DNA of 64,000 bases from Bombardia bombarda (Eukaryota > Ascomycota > Sordariomycetes > Sordariales > Lasiosphaeriaceae). A model generated the notes under the pieces. It was given only the letters and a program-made list of their open reading frames with translations, was not told the origin of the DNA and did not search any database. The number at the start of each line of letters is the position of its first letter. Position 1 is the stretch's first letter. Shown in pieces: positions 22,401-35,634 of this stretch. The stretch is from contig JAULSR010000005.1 in assembly GCA_030512295.1 (NCBI GenBank), positions 2,418,001-2,482,000 on the forward strand, given 5' to 3'. The position numbers and the translations under genes are program-made.

Positions 22401-23380
22401 CACGTGTGAGGAGGCAGACCGGCGATGGGCCTGGGGTCGATCTCCTTGCCGCACCAACAGTGATGGGGTCCGGGAGGTTCGAGGAGGGACGAGTTGCAAC
22501 CGGGGCATCGCCAGCCGGGAGCCTTGTTGGCGTTCGGGGGCTGGTCCTCGTCCGGCTTCTTCGTTTGGTTGGTATGCCATTTCCTGACGCAGTGCAGGTG
22601 GGCTACGGTCCAGCAGATGGAGCAGGACCAGATGTGAGAAGAGCGGACAACATCGTTAGTGCAAATCACGCACTCGTAATGTCCATTTTGGATATCCTCC
22701 TGGATGCGGGTGGGCAAGTCTGGCGCTGTAGATTTGGGCACCACTGCCCTCGGTGTAGCCTTGGGTGGATTCCGCTTCGGCGCTTTTGCCTTGTTATCAA
22801 TACTATGATGTCGTCGTCAGCAAGCTGATTCTATAGGGATCCTGGTATAGACTAAACAAAAAAACTTACGTTGCAGAAGCCACTGGCCGACCGGGAACAA
22901 ACTCAGGGGCGGCAGGACTTAGCATGGGGACAGGCTCAGACGGTACACCTAGACCCCGGCCTTGAGGAAACGGGCCACCGGGGGCTCGATGAGAAACCAC
23001 AATAGAGCGCTGGGCAGAAGAGCCTCCTCTTCCTCTTCGTGCGCCGCCCCGCCTGCTGCCCCCCTCTCGCCCTCCCCTCGAGAACGTCCGGCGTGAGCAC
23101 CTCGCGCAGGTGGCGCGTGTGAAGGCTCACTTGAGGCTTCAGCTTGCGGCCTAGGAGCGCTCGCGATGGGTGCGCTTGGTGCAGCTGGTGCAGGCTGCGC
23201 TGTTGATGCAGCTGTTGATGCAGTTGATACTGCTGGGGCGGACTGGCTTCCTTCATCGCCGCCGTTGGCTCTCCACCCGGATCTGCCTCTCCATGGTCTT
23301 CCTCTGCGTCCTCTACTACCACCTCCACCTCCTCCTCTTTGAGAGCCCGACTGTGGTGGGGCAACCTGGGCCTCAGACAT
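19427..23380 (-). CDS. FAP1: NF-X1-type zinc-finger protein with R3H domain (FAP1-like)
   Basis: A protein of about 1230 residues. Exons are 23380-23131, about 23065-22870, 22802-21105, 21048-20906 and 20841-19427. The N-terminus is Arg/Gly-rich (RGG-like) and disordered. Residues around 193-235 form a RING/PHD-like finger (CVICTNDVVRSSHIWSCSIC and HCVRKW). A long array of NF-X1 zinc fingers follows (repeated CGxHxCxxxCHxGxCxxC motifs) to about residue 760. An R3H-like module lies at about 850-910 (RAFLHSLAEDFGL), and an acidic Gly/Glu-rich tail ends the protein. Homologues bind nucleic acid or act as E3 ligases; yeast Fap1 binds the FKBP12 prolyl isomerase and confers rapamycin resistance. 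The intron 1 acceptor is uncertain: donor 23130 and the branch-like TGCTCAC are good, but the acceptor could be 23066 or 23072. Both keep frame. Confidence 0.85.
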
Positions 23381-24616
23381 GATGTGGTGGGTGAGATCCT
23401 GATGTGGCAGAAAAATGAGCTCCAGAGTGAAGGTGAGCTGAAGAAAAAATGCAACGCCTGGTTGAATTTGACCAGCGAATCTTTCCAATGCAGTTAATCA
23501 ATCGCGCCGAGTCAGATTCGTCGCTGTCGTCGTCGTCGCCGTTCACTGTGCGCTTTTTGAAATACAGCGTCTTCGTATGACGAAAAAAAAAAAAAGGAAA
23601 ATATCAAACGTGGGTAGACGGCGGGGGTTCCTAACAGTCGAAGCGGAACGATGCCTCCTACAGAAGATGGGATAAGGTCGGTATCAACGGAACTGAAATG
23701 GATGTTCCCTTGGCTCGTAGGCAATTGGATGCTATATGGTTTGGCCGCACAGTGGGGTTGTAGGCCGTCTTATCAAAGGTCACAGCGCTGTTAGTGGGGG
23801 CAGCGCACAGCCTAGCAAAACCTAACTTGGCCTAAACCGCTCGCTTCGTGGGCGGCGGTGGCAACCTACCACAGCGCCGGAATTTCAGATCCATTTGGAT
23901 TTATAACGGCAAGAACGACCTCGCCACACGTGTAGATGCAACTGACGGTGACTCACAGCACCCCAAATGGGTAGGTGCTCATTACATTTTAACCCAGCCA
24001 TGCTTCCCTTCTGCCAAAACTGAGGTGACTCTTAAATTCGGGCCATAATTTTAATATTAGTCCCCAACTTGAAAATGCAGGTATGAGTTGCCATGGAGAC
24101 TCAAAACCGAGCTAAACAGGTGACTTACCTCGGCTTACGCTCTGATTAAAAATGATTCATTTTATATCAAGACCTTGTATAGGTATATACGTAACATGAA
24201 CATAAACCCCGATGCATATATACTGACTAACAGCAACCGAATCAATAAATACTCATCTAAGATAGCCAGCTAATAACATCCCATCCAAGTGGCTCGCTCG
24301 CTCTGGTAAAACCGAGAAGCATTGAGAGCATTGTAGCAGCAGTATCCACGCTCATCCAGTTCAACTCTAGAACCAACAAAAAAAAAAAAAAAGGAAACAA
24401 AAGACACCGAAAACCAACGTGTGGATATAAACAGACCATAAAAGCCAAAAGAAAGAGAACAAGAAGAAAACAAAAGTTCAAGCCCGCATTTTAAATCCCA
24501 TCTCATCATCCATCCATCAATCCGTCATCCATAACCCTATTCACGTACTGTGTATTCATATTCACATCCAACGACCCAACCATAACAATCCTTCCCTTCC
24601 TTTGCTTCAGGCTAAC
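23381..24616. promoter_or_regulatory. Spacer with NF-X1 promoter and PhoD 3' end
   Basis: About 1.2 kb. It contains A-runs at 23582-23596 and about 24379-24391, which read as poly-T in the direction of the flanking minus-strand genes. No coding region is supported. The 24050-24610 part is AT-rich and presumably the 3' untranslated region of the PhoD gene. Confidence 0.45.
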
Positions 24617-27600
24617 CTATCCCCGCTTAAAATTGATCAATCGCTTAATCCCCCCAACACCACCACCGCCACTGCCAGCAGAAACAGGCGGCTTCTCCTC
24701 CATCGCCAGATCATTCACTTCATACTCATACCACAACTTGGGCACCACCAGCCGGTACGGCACCGTGCTACCGCCCGGATCCCGCTGGCTGATCTCCACA
24801 TTCAGACAGACCTCGAGCCCACCCTCTAGATTGACAGCCAGCTCGTCTGCGCGCTTCCTCTGCTTGGCCGACAGCCCCGTCGGTGTGCGGTGGAAAGCCT
24901 TGGGCGCAAACTCCCTCTCCGGCGCCACGTCGCCCGCCAATCCCCCAGGGGCCGCCTGGGTCATGCCCAGCGGAGCTCCTCCGGCTGCCCCGCTCATGAC
25001 TGGGGGCTCGGGTGGGTATTCGTGATGGTGGCCACCACCATAGCTACCCGGCGGTCCTTCCTGTTGTCCAGGCGCCCGCGCAGAAAAGTAGCTCTCATCA
25101 CCATCTTCATATTCGTCATACTCGCTATGGGTGCCGCCGCCGCGCAGACCCATCCGCCGGTGAGGTATCTCCTCTTCATAGTGGTCCTCCTCGTCGGTAT
25201 CTCCCCAGGAGCCGTTGATGCCGCCATCGTCGCGTCTTTTTGTCGCCGTGGTGCTGCTACGGCGGCGGAACATTCCACCCACCCGACCGGCGATGGAGGA
25301 GCCCGAGAGTGTTCTGTTAAGCAGACCTGGAGGCTTTTGTTGCTGTGGATAATGCCCGATCTCGTCTGCGCTGGCCACGCCGCGCCGGGCAGTCAGTGCG
25401 CGTAGGATACCTCTTGACACTGGTGGACGGCTTCGATCGTGGACGCCATCGGGACCGCGGAATGACGGCCCCCGGTTGCGTGTCTTGGAGAAGGAGAGGC
25501 GGCGTAACATACCACCTACTCCTCCACTCTTGGGCTCAGCCCCATAGACAGCACCCATGGGGGAGTTGACTGGCGAGAGGTCGTAGGCTGACCCATCGGG
25601 CGTGGGCAGAGGCGTGTTCCCGGGCACATATTCTCGGATAGAGCACCAGTTGCGGTGCGGTAGTAGGTGCTTATTGTTGCGGGGCTTGCCGTCTACACCA
25701 TGGGCGAAGATGGGTATCATGTCCTCATCTGTCTCCTTGTCGAAGTGATGGATCTTGTTTCGCTTATTGAGGACGTCGGCCATAAGATCTGGCGGTGGCG
25801 TATTGACAATGGCGGACGATACGACGTTCGGCATGTACCTGAAGTCCTTATGCTTCGCAACGCCGAGCTTTGCGTTGGAATAGAACTGTCCGATGGCTGC
25901 AAGGTGAACATCCCCGCTGGAAGTAATGCATCAGTATACTGTAACGATATAACGAATAAGGGGTATAGGCGAGATACGTACCTAAGAATCGTCACTCTAA
26001 TTGATTTATCAGCAGCTAGGTCCTGTAGGTCTTCTATCAGAATCTTGCGTTCGTCTTTGTGGTTCTTGGCTGTCCAGTGGTCGTCTAGATCATCGAGTAC
26101 TTCAACGCCCCCATCGAAGCGGTTTAGAAAGTTTCCAAGCAAGCCGGCCTTTCCAAGAGCCTTGACCGGGTCCATCAGACGAGACGTTAAGCTAAGAGAA
26201 ATTCGTTAGTTAAGAATCTTGGTTCATCTCTGCGTGAACAAACTTACATGTTTTCAAGCCATACCAATCTCGGGTAGGCAATAGGCACGCCAAGGAGAAC
26301 AAGCAAATGCTCTGTCTTCCCCTTGTCGAGCTCAATATAGCACCGATCCATAATCTTCCTCCATGTGTCTTCACTGACGACTTCGTCGCGCCTCCTCTCT
26401 GTCCGGGCATCGATTGCTAGCAGAGCAACCTTGGAGCCGAGGAACATGAAAAGACTGCGGCTGAGCTCATTAATGTACGGCCCAGGTTTGCTGCCGAGCA
26501 TCCAGCTTGGCTCCGTCTTTTCGGTTTCGTCAACGACACTCTGGTGTTGGAACAGCATGTAATACTTGAAAGCGACATTGCCAATTCCCGAGAAGACAGG
26601 CGTGTTCATGAAGTGGTGGGGGTAGGAGCCATAACCGTCGATGATGTCGTGGTCATCGAACATGTTGACCATTGGAATCTGCGAGTTTGCCATGCCAAAA
26701 AGACCCTGGGAAAACCACATGGCATACCGTTCCATATAGAAGGTCTCAAGCTCACTCTGCATCGCAGGGGTAAATGGCGCGTTGTGCTTGTGCAAGGGGT
26801 TCTTAATCATGAGCCACTCTTTGAAAAGCTTGGTCTCCTGCATGCACCTGTCGTTGTAGATTTGGTCGCCACCGCCAATCATCACGTGGAACGGTTGGCT
26901 TTGATGTGTATTGAGCACATCACGCCACATCGGGTCTGGTCCACTGAACTGGTCGGGGTTGACACTCATGCTGAAGCCGTTGCAGCTATGGAACATGATG
27001 TTCATAGTCTGTCCCTTGCTAGGGACCCAGAAGCCGGTCGAGGGACCTCTATTGATCCGGTACGCAATGCGCTGCTGTTTCTCTCGCAGCTCAACCTCGA
27101 TGTTGAACCTCCAGAAGGTATAGCCTTGCTCGGCATGCAATCTGAAGCCTCGAACATCCCTGTACTTGCCTACCTTCTCCCCGTCAATCTCGGCACGCTT
27201 TCTCCTGGCGGCATAGGAACCAGGCGGATCGACTAAGCCCTTTGCCAGGGGTACATCAGGTGGACTCCGCGACTTTTCAAAAAGTCCATCATCCGTGTCA
27301 TCTCGCGACAAGTCTTTGGCTTCTTCGAGATGGTCTGCGGGTCTGACATAAAGGGTTTCGCCTTTCCGCCCGAGTTTGGGATGACCTGCAATAGGGTCAA
27401 CATACTCAGGCGCCAAGGGCTCGTCGCCATTGATCTCCGTAGGCGGTGGTGGGAGAAGCTCAAGCGGCTGAACGAATAATCTCAACGTCGGGGCGATATC
27501 GTACGATGAATCAGCGTCGGTGGTGACAATCATTACCGAGCCTCTCCATATCTCTTTATCAACAACAGCCCCATTTCGGGTCGAGCGACTTGGCACGCGC

Positions 27601-30137
27601 TCATGTCGTATGCCACAGTACCTCAGCAACGGGCCACATTTCAAATACAGAGGTGGTTTGAATCTTGTGGGGGCTGTACGTTTTGTAGCGCGAGGACCGC
27701 GCAGGATAAGTTAGCGATATATTCTCTCATCAGGGGTTTGGGAAGGCAAGGAAGGATAGCCATGTGCAAAGTAACAGGAATTGGAGCATATAGGAAGCGC
27801 ATCACTACAAAGAGCAAGGCAGGACGAGAGCCTTCGAGAGGCGTATGCACCAGGATTAGAGCTGATAGTATGCAACTCATCCTGATGCTTAGGCTGCACC
27901 CTCGTCATCTTTGGTAGGAAAACATTGCTTGTCTTACGCCTTCACGACGTAGCCCCATCGCCGTCGTTTATATGCAATTGGTGATGCACGCCAATTCCAA
28001 TCTTTGGCACATCTGTACAATCATACTGCGAATTAGAAATTTGCTTACCGTTTGTGTCGTCGTATTCGCCTTCAAAAGCCTCAGCCTTCTTAGGCCGAGA
28101 AGCCAAGTTGCTACCTCTCCTCTTGCCTTGGGTTGATCCTTCCCACCATGTCTGTCCCTTCTCCACAGTCGGCGGCACATCATCAAGTTCGAGGTTTGCG
28201 CCAGACAGGGTGCCAACTGTCGCTGTCTTCCATTCTTCAAGATATTTTGGTGGTGCGAATAAGCCATGCCCAGGCTGAAATTTGTCGCGCGCACGATAGA
28301 CAAGGTTTGAGACGTGGTGGGCATCGTCGCTATCACTATCACTTCTCGCATCCCTTCTTGCAGGGTAATGGGAGGCAGTATTTGCAGTGCCTCCGACGCC
28401 TGTGATACCCCTAGTAGCGGCTGCGGGTGGAGGCGCATTCCTCAGTGCGGGGGGGCTCCGTCGCGCCCCATTGTTAATAAGATGTTGTTGGTGTTGAGCT
28501 GGACCCCGGCCGAGAATTTGATCGGCTTTTCTTTGACTTGCCGTCTTGACGAGTTTTGAAGACACTGGCGGAGTCAATACCTCATCTTCATCATCATAAT
28601 CATCAACTACCTCCCGGTCCGCCCTGCCAGGCGGTGATCTGGAATCCGTCGCTCCGGGACCACTGGCCCTCGCCAATCCCGGCCCGAAGCTAGGGGTAAC
28701 GGGATCTGCGGGTTCTTCTGGCCCTCTTGTATTGTGAACAGGCAGTGCAGTTCGAATTTCTATCGTAGGGTATTTTTCCTCAATCTCTTTTCTCTTATTG
28801 AACCATGGATCTCCTGGCGGATTCTTCTTCAGCTTGTTACTGCCGCTCCTCGTCAATGAAGTACCATTGGGCGTGGTCACTGCTGGTAAGGCATCTTTGG
28901 GCGGAGAGCTATCATCAAAGCCGTTGGGGAGCTTGACGTCGGTTTTTGCAGCACGCTCACGAAAGCTCAGATTGCGCTGTGGGATACCGGACACATGGGC
29001 GCCCGGAGAGACTGGTATCCGTGACTCGGGCGCCTGGGTCCTTGGCGACTTCCCACTCCCGGAGCCGTACATGCGTCCTTCCTCGGGCGGATTCTGGGAA
29101 AGAGGTCCCCTTTGCGCGATACCGCTCTGTGCTGTCCTGGTCGGCGTCACAGGCGTTATTGGCGTCACCGGGGTCACTGATGTCAGCAATTGAGGTATGT
29201 GATCTTCCTCCTGACTTGTCGTTAAAGATTGAAGCTCTTGAAAGCGCACTTGTTGAGCGACCTGGGGGCCCTTCTCAGCCTGTTGAACAGTCCCATTTTC
29301 TACAGCCTTCTCTCGCGCGGCCCTCTCGGCGGCCTTGGCGCGTGCTCGCTTATCCTCCTTCGAAATGCTGCCGAGCGTCAGCTCGAGTCTTTGAAGCGGT
29401 GAGCGGTCGTCTGCGAACGTTTTTGGCCGGCCAGTTCCTGAAATTCTTCTGCTCCTATGCAAATTCTGCTCAGCACCCGACGCTCTGCGCTGATGGCCAT
29501 TGGCATCTTCTCGCGCCATGGTATTTCGGGCAAGCGTCGGATCGGTGATGTTGCGTTTTTGTCGCGGGCTTGCCTCGCTATTCTCCTCTTTATGGGCGGC
29601 GGGCGGTACCCTATATTCTTCTGAATCCATCTCCTTGGGCGGGCGAGGGGGCCCTGGAGGCGGAACGGGGTTGGCGAGGGGGGGTCCACCCTTCCCGGGC
29701 GGATACTTGTAGCTCACAGGAGGAGCTCGCGGCACGTCGGGGGCGGCAGGGGGCGGAGGGCCAGCAGCGGTAGTATAGTCGTAATCCTGCTCTTGATTCC
29801 GACTCCGACGGCGACGACGATTCTCAATCAACTCTGGTGGGTACTGGTTGGCAGCGTAGGGCAAGGATGGCGGGCGAGGTGCAAGTCCTTGACCTTGAAA
29901 GCTCGAAGCGGTGGGCGATACGAAGGGGCTGAGGGTGGAATCGGTTGGCGCATCGGATTTTGTAGTCTGGACAGAGACACGATTTGACCTTGGCTGGGAC
30001 TGGGACTGGGACTGGACAGGTCCGCCGTCCAATGACTGGCGACGATTATTGGACGAAGTCAAGTCATCAGACAGGCGGCGAGCTTTGGTCTGGGCCGCCT
30101 TTGGTGGTGGGAGCTGGCCCCAGTAGGGAGCCGACAT
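24617..30137 (-). CDS. Very long PhoD-like metallophosphatase
   Basis: A gene for about 1674 residues, spliced from 30137-28049, 27673-26248, 26191-25982 and 25916-24617; all phases agree. The first ~690 residues are disordered, rich in Pro, Arg and Ser. The PhoD-like domain spans about residues 700-1330: LYLKCGPLLRYCGIRHE, then metal-site motifs FHSCNGFS, GGGDQIYNDRC (about 960), FDDHDIIDGYGSYP (about 1036) and SGDVHLAAIG (about 1243, split by the last intron). These are the Asp/Asn/His ligands of the calcineurin-like/PhoD superfamily. The C-terminal 300 residues are again disordered with basic patches. Physiological substrate is unknown; alkaline phosphodiesterase activity is the family default. 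The 375-nt first intron joins the disordered half to the catalytic half, so a two-gene reading is the main alternative, but phase and the family-typical junction favour one gene. Confidence 0.82.
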
Positions 30138-33085
30138 GTCGAACGGTTGGGTTCCTGCGAAGCGTAGGGCGGGGAGTGGGAGTTGGTATTGGGCTCAGGA
30201 CGGTATCGCCGGCGGTGGGGAGAGTCGAGAGTGTCTGTTCCAGAGCGCCAGGTGAGGTGTAATTGTCAGCCCATTCGTCCACGAACCGTCCAAGCTTCCA
30301 TGCTAGCCAGTGTCGTGCAGACACATGCACCTCGGGCGGCGACGAAAATGCAGGGGAGCTTCGCCAGATATAGTGATGCAGAGCAGAGGTGCGGCAAAAG
30401 GGCTGGCAACCCAAGCTCGATTGGGAAGAGGGGAGGGTTTCTGGGCTGGGACAGCCTTGTGCGGTAGCTCGTCACAGCTTGTCGTAACTTCCAGGCTGTC
30501 GTGATCGCAACAAGATCCTCTGAATCATCAGACGCCAGACAACTGTCAGACCAAGTCAGATGGGCCCGGGGAAGCTTGGGCGTGAATATTTGCGTCTTGG
30601 CACGGTTGGGCTGGGGGTTACTGGGACTCGCATTCACCACCCACTGTTCCCAGCTCTCCCAGCTGTCGCCTGTCGGTCCAGGATTGCAGCTCCCGTCGTC
30701 CGCTGTCCGAGAGCCTTGGAACTGGCCAAAGCTGTGCTGCAAGGGTGTCCCAGACCACCTCCGACAAACGACAGGGGTCTCCAAAAAATGGAAAGGCGGG
30801 AGGCGCCACATATCCAGCGAGAATCCATTAGGCCATGCCGAACGAGGGAAGGTGCAAGCTGCCAGTCTAGGATCCCAATGGCTGCAAGGAGATGATGCCC
30901 TGTGGATGCGCGGGTGCTAGCATGCTAGTGTCGTCTATAAAATACCGGTGGCTGGTGACTTAAAGCTGAAAGCCTGCAATAACCAAGGACAGTTGGATGG
31001 ATATCAATATGCAGATGGCGGGTTCGGATGACAGACAAACGCCTGCACCACTGTCATCTTGTTTTCCAGAGGATTTTACTCTTGAGGAGCATCTTGACTG
31101 CAATGCTGGTATACAGTAAGTTTTTTACTAGTTCAGAAGCGGGATGAGCCGCAATCCACATAGCCATTTGAAGTTGTACCTTATGGAACTGCAGTAGCAT
31201 GATTAGCATGTCGCTTTGAAGATCCAATTGAACGGGAATTAGCAAACACCGGTACAATTCGCAGCTCATCGTCCCTATTGTGTAGATGAGAGCTGAGTAG
31301 ATCAAGGTCTCACTGTCAATCTCGTTCCATTTCAACTGTACCACATATGTTTTCAGGTATGTAGCTCCTTATAATAGCAATAAATATTCGTACATCAGTC
31401 TTTGCAAGCTCGGTGAATATGTCGACAGGGAGAATCGAATCAATGTCTCTGGAACTAGGACGGGCTAATCACGGTGCCGCAGTAGCAAAAATAAAACCCG
31501 ACAGATAATAGTAATCGTCAGCAGCTAGCCGCGTAGATGCGATTAGTGTTCACCTCTGTTTGATCAAAAGAGCCCGTTTGAATACGAGAGTCCACAAGAG
31601 ACTTTTCATGCATGTTCCAGTCAGGACGATGTAAACCTCACTCCACTGACACTCATACTGCCTCTTCGCTCTCTCCCCTGTACCAAAGAGAGAGCCAATG
31701 TCAGGTAGGAAATCAAAATGCAGTCCCGAGTCCCGACTTGCAGCCTGTGGATTTAACACGTGGCTACTAGGGAGGCAGTATACTCCCGGCACGGCTGCAA
31801 ACATGGAGCTTGCTGACACATTCCTGTTTCTTAGTCTGGCAAACAAAGCAAGAAAGGCAAAGAATATGGGTATCAATTGACCATTCTATCGAACGGTAAA
31901 TGCCTCTTGATGAGGACCAGGTGAAGGAAACATACTCCTTGACATGGAAGGACTTGTAAGTTGGATAATGTTTAGTAAGGTAGTATCTGACAAGTACGAA
32001 GTACTACATGGGAGGAGGGAGTCCCTCCTCACGGGATTACGTACCACTGTGGGACGAATAAGCAAGGTGTGATGTTGAAGATTACTACGCAGAATGCAGT
32101 TGAAAAGCTTCATGCTCCATAAGGTACTTATCAACTGTCTGAATTGCAAGATGGACGCTCGTGGCTCTCCGCCCACCTATCCAGGCTGGCTCAGACTTGA
32201 AACCCGTTTGACTCGGCTGTTGTTGCCGACCATCTCCTTATTGTTTGTCGCTCTTAAAGCACCTGCTGTTTTGGCTTTGACCTGAGATCCATCCGAATCC
32301 ATCGAGACTGGGCTTCCAGACCCCCTCGGTGGGTCACGGCATGGGGGATGGTGTTAGATGATTGGCCTAGCACCCTTAACAGTGCTACCAATCGGTACTT
32401 TGATGGAGCTAGTAGTACACGCTAGCGCAAAAACGGACATTACGACGACGAGGCGAGTCGAGGCGAGTCGGCCTTTGCGCGCTGGCGCAGTGGGGCAGCC
32501 CCGTTTGTAGCGGATCGTAGGCTGACACCTTCCCCTAATTGCGACTCCGTCGGGGTCTGACTGAGCAGTGAAGCGCCCCCGACGACGGCTACCTCTATCT
32601 TCGGCGCCGGCCTGCACACCTCATCGCATCCAAAAACAGAACAGACGACGCGGGAGACCCAGAGGGCTATCATCCTACGGGCCCATCATACGAAGCTTGA
32701 GGCTTGTCGGGTCGCCAACGCGGGCTTCAATCGAAACGTCCTCGGCCAGATTGTTTCGATCTGAGCCTCCCCATCTTGAAACAAGAGCCAACTGGAACCA
32801 CTCGCACGGTTCTGGCTTCATACCTAGAACGCTTTCGCTCAAGTCAAAGGCCACATTTTCAATCGCCACTGATCTGATCACTCTCTCCCCTACTTCTCCC
32901 ATTTGCACAACCTGCTGCAATCACCGTCCACACACTACACGACGACGACAACAAGGAGCCGAAGGCCGGAAAACAAACCCAACGACACATGCCCACCGTG
33001 GTCGACATCGTATAGTGTTTGCGTCTGCACGCCTCTTTGAGGTATCCGACGAGGTGCCTCGAGCCCTCAATCCCTTCTCTCCACC
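30138..33085. promoter_or_regulatory. 2.9 kb divergent spacer PhoD / KEX2
   Basis: The longest gene-poor stretch. Part 30138-30920 is GC-rich and probably PhoD promoter and leader; a 181-codon minus frame there (30266-30811) has no family similarity. Part 30960-32130 is AT-richer, with two minus-strand open frames described separately. Part 32430-33085 is the KEX2 promoter and leader. No transposase, reverse transcriptase or terminal inverted repeat is seen. Confidence 0.45.
31054..31876 (-). pseudogene. Possible gene relic: two unexplained open frames in an AT-richer island
   Basis: Two minus-strand frames, 31876-31550 (108 codons) and 31344-31054 (96 codons), lie in a locally AT-richer stretch. 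The second has hydrophobic, helix-like content (ETLIYSALIYTIGTM, LIMLLQFHKVQLQMAMW) more protein-like than random. I could not join them with a convincing intron or recognise a family. They may be a decayed gene, a lineage-specific gene, or chance. Low confidence. Confidence 0.2.
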
Positions 33086-35634
33086 ATGAGGATCTCATCA
33101 GCTGCGACGTTGCTGGGCCTGGCTGCCCTAGCGACCGCAACTGGCCTTCTTCCTCGCAATTACGATTCCAACGACTACTACGTGCTACAACTGGACGCAC
33201 AAACGTCGCCCGCCGAAGTGGCGAGAAGTTTGGGGCTCTCGCACGAAGGGGTTCTTGGCGAATTGAAAGACCACCACGTATTTGTTGCGAGAAAGGAGGA
33301 GCACGATGTCGTCAAGAGGGAACTGGCGGAAAGGCGACGGCGGAAGCGGTCGCTGGGTGATCGCCATGTTCTAGATGGCGTCGTCTTTTCCGAAAAGCAG
33401 AAGCTTCGTGCGCCCTGGGAGAAGCGCATCATTCCACCACAAACGGGGCCCGCTCCTCTCGGGAAACTCACCACCAAGCAAGACGGGAAACCCGTCCCCT
33501 GGGCTGTGGAGAAGCAACTCAATGTTGCCCAAGCTCTAGATATTAGGGATCCCATCTTTACGGAGCAGTGGCATCTTTTCAATCCTATCCAGGTCGGACA
33601 CGATGTCAATGTCACAGACGTGTGGTTGCAGGGCATCACTGGCAAGAACGCCACTGTTGCCATCGTCGATGACGGTTTAGACATGTACAGCGATGATCTG
33701 AAGGACAACTACTACGCGGCGGGATCATATGACTTTAATGAGAAAACCAACGAGCCCAAGCCTCGATTGTCGGACGACCAACACGGCACCAGATGTGCTG
33801 GCGAGGTTTCGGCTGTCCGAAACAACGTTTGTGGTGTCGGTGTCGCCTACGATTCCAAGATCGCCGGCCTGCGCATCTTGTCCAAGGCTATCTCGGATGC
33901 TGACGAGGCAGTTGCTATGAATTACGACTTCCATCATAACCAGATTTACTCTTGCTCATGGGGTCCGCCCGATACCGGAAAGACTATGGAGGCCCCCGGT
34001 GTTCTCATCAAGAGGGCTATGCTCAACGCTGTTCAGAACGGCCGCAACGGCCGGGGCTCCATCTACGTGTTTGCCAGCGGCAATGGTGCGGCGAACGACG
34101 ACAATTGCAACTTTGACGGCTATACAAACAGTATTTATAGCATCACTGTTGGAGCTATCGATAGGAAGGGGCTGCATCCTTATTACTCTGAGAAGTGTTC
34201 CGCAGGGCTGGTCGTCACATACTCGAGCGGTAGCAACGACGCCATTCACACCACTGATGTTGGCCAAAACGCATGCTACAAGGGTCATGGTGGGACTTCA
34301 GCCGCGGCGCCTCTCGCCGCTGGCATCTTCGCCCTTGTCCTGCAAATACGGCCCGATCTCTCATGGAGAGATATGCAATATCTTGCCATGGATACTGCAG
34401 TACCGGTTAACCTAGACACGGGCGAATGGCAGAAAACAGCTATTGGCAAGCTCTACAGCCATACGTTTGCGTACGGTAAGGTTGACAGCTACGCCATCGT
34501 GGAAGCTGCCAAAAGCTGGAAGAACGTCAAGCCTCAGGCGTGGTTCTATTCCCCTTGGATCCACGTCAACCAGCCCATCCCCCAAGGTGAAACTGGTGTC
34601 GCCGTGAGCTTTGAGGTCACGGCGGATATGCTGAAAGAAGCCAACCTTGAACGCCTTGAGCACGTCACTGTCACCATGAATGTTGAACATACGCGCCGAG
34701 GTGATATCAGTGTCGATCTTATCAGCCCTAACAATATTGTCAGCCACATTTCTACGACACGAAAATTTGACGAGGCGGCTGAAGGATATTATGACTGGAC
34801 GTTCATGAGCGTCGTTCACTGGTACGTCTTTCCTGCTCTGAGTCAATAGTCGATGCGAATCCACTAACACTCTAAAACAGGGGTGAAAGTGGTGTCGGCA
34901 CTTGGACCATCGTTGTAAAAGACCCCAATGTCAATGAGCACAACGGCACCTTTGTCGACTGGCACCTGAAGCTGTGGGGCGAGAGCAAGGATGCCTCAAA
35001 AGCAAAGCTTCTACCAATGCCTACCGAAGAGGACGACAATGATCATGCCCTTGTATCCACCACCACAGTGGCCGCTACCACGACCTCGCTGCCGCCCCAG
35101 ACCATTGCCACCGTCACGGGCAAGCCCACCGACCAACCCGACCGCCCCGTCAACAACAAGCCCTCCCAGACCTCGTCCCAGGGCGGCGTCTTGCCCACCT
35201 CCACCCAGGATGAGCAGACCGCCGAGACGACCACAGCTAGTAACAGCACCTGGCTGCCGTCGTTCCTGCCGACCTTTGGCGTCTCGGCCAGCACCCAGGC
35301 CTGGATCTACGGCGCCCTCGCGCTCATCGTCATCTTCTGCAGCAGCCTCGGCGTCTACTTCTACATCGCCCGCCGCAAGCGCCTGAGGAACAACCCGCGC
35401 GATGACTACGAGTTCGAGCTCATTGACGAGACCGAGGCCGAGGGCCTGGCCGGCGACGGCGCGGAGAAGCGCGGCTTGGTGACGGGGAAGAAGGGCCGCA
35501 GGACGCGTGGCGGCGAGCTGTACGATGCCTTTGCTGGCGGGAGCGATGATGAGGATGATGAGGATGAGGATGGACCGGTGAATCAATATCGCGATCGTCC
35601 GGATAATGAAAGAGGGAGTCCGGCGGGGGTATGA
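33086..35634 (+). CDS. KEX2: Kexin, KEX2-type Golgi proprotein convertase
   Basis: A serine protease of 829 residues in this reading, exons 33086-34821 and 34881-35634. It has a signal peptide, a propeptide ending at Lys113-Arg114 (WEKR), an earlier basic run RRRRKRS in the propeptide, and a subtilisin-type domain with Asp195 (VDDG), His233 (QHGTRC), oxyanion Asn333 (SGNG) and Ser405 (GGTSAAAP). It continues into a P domain, a Ser/Thr-rich stalk, one membrane span (IYGALALIVIFCSSLGVYFY) and an acidic cytosolic tail. Kexins cut after Lys-Arg in the late Golgi, maturing secreted enzymes and pheromones. The stop at 35632 is probably not the natural end: another frame starting at 35631 continues an acidic, kexin-like tail to a stop at 35762, so a 1-nt indel in the G run at 35625-35629 or a 65-nt intron is likely. 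Confidence 0.93.

Noticed and set aside
30266..30811. 181-codon minus frame upstream of the PhoD gene
   Set aside because: No family similarity and low-complexity Trp/Ser/Pro composition; more likely promoter or leader.
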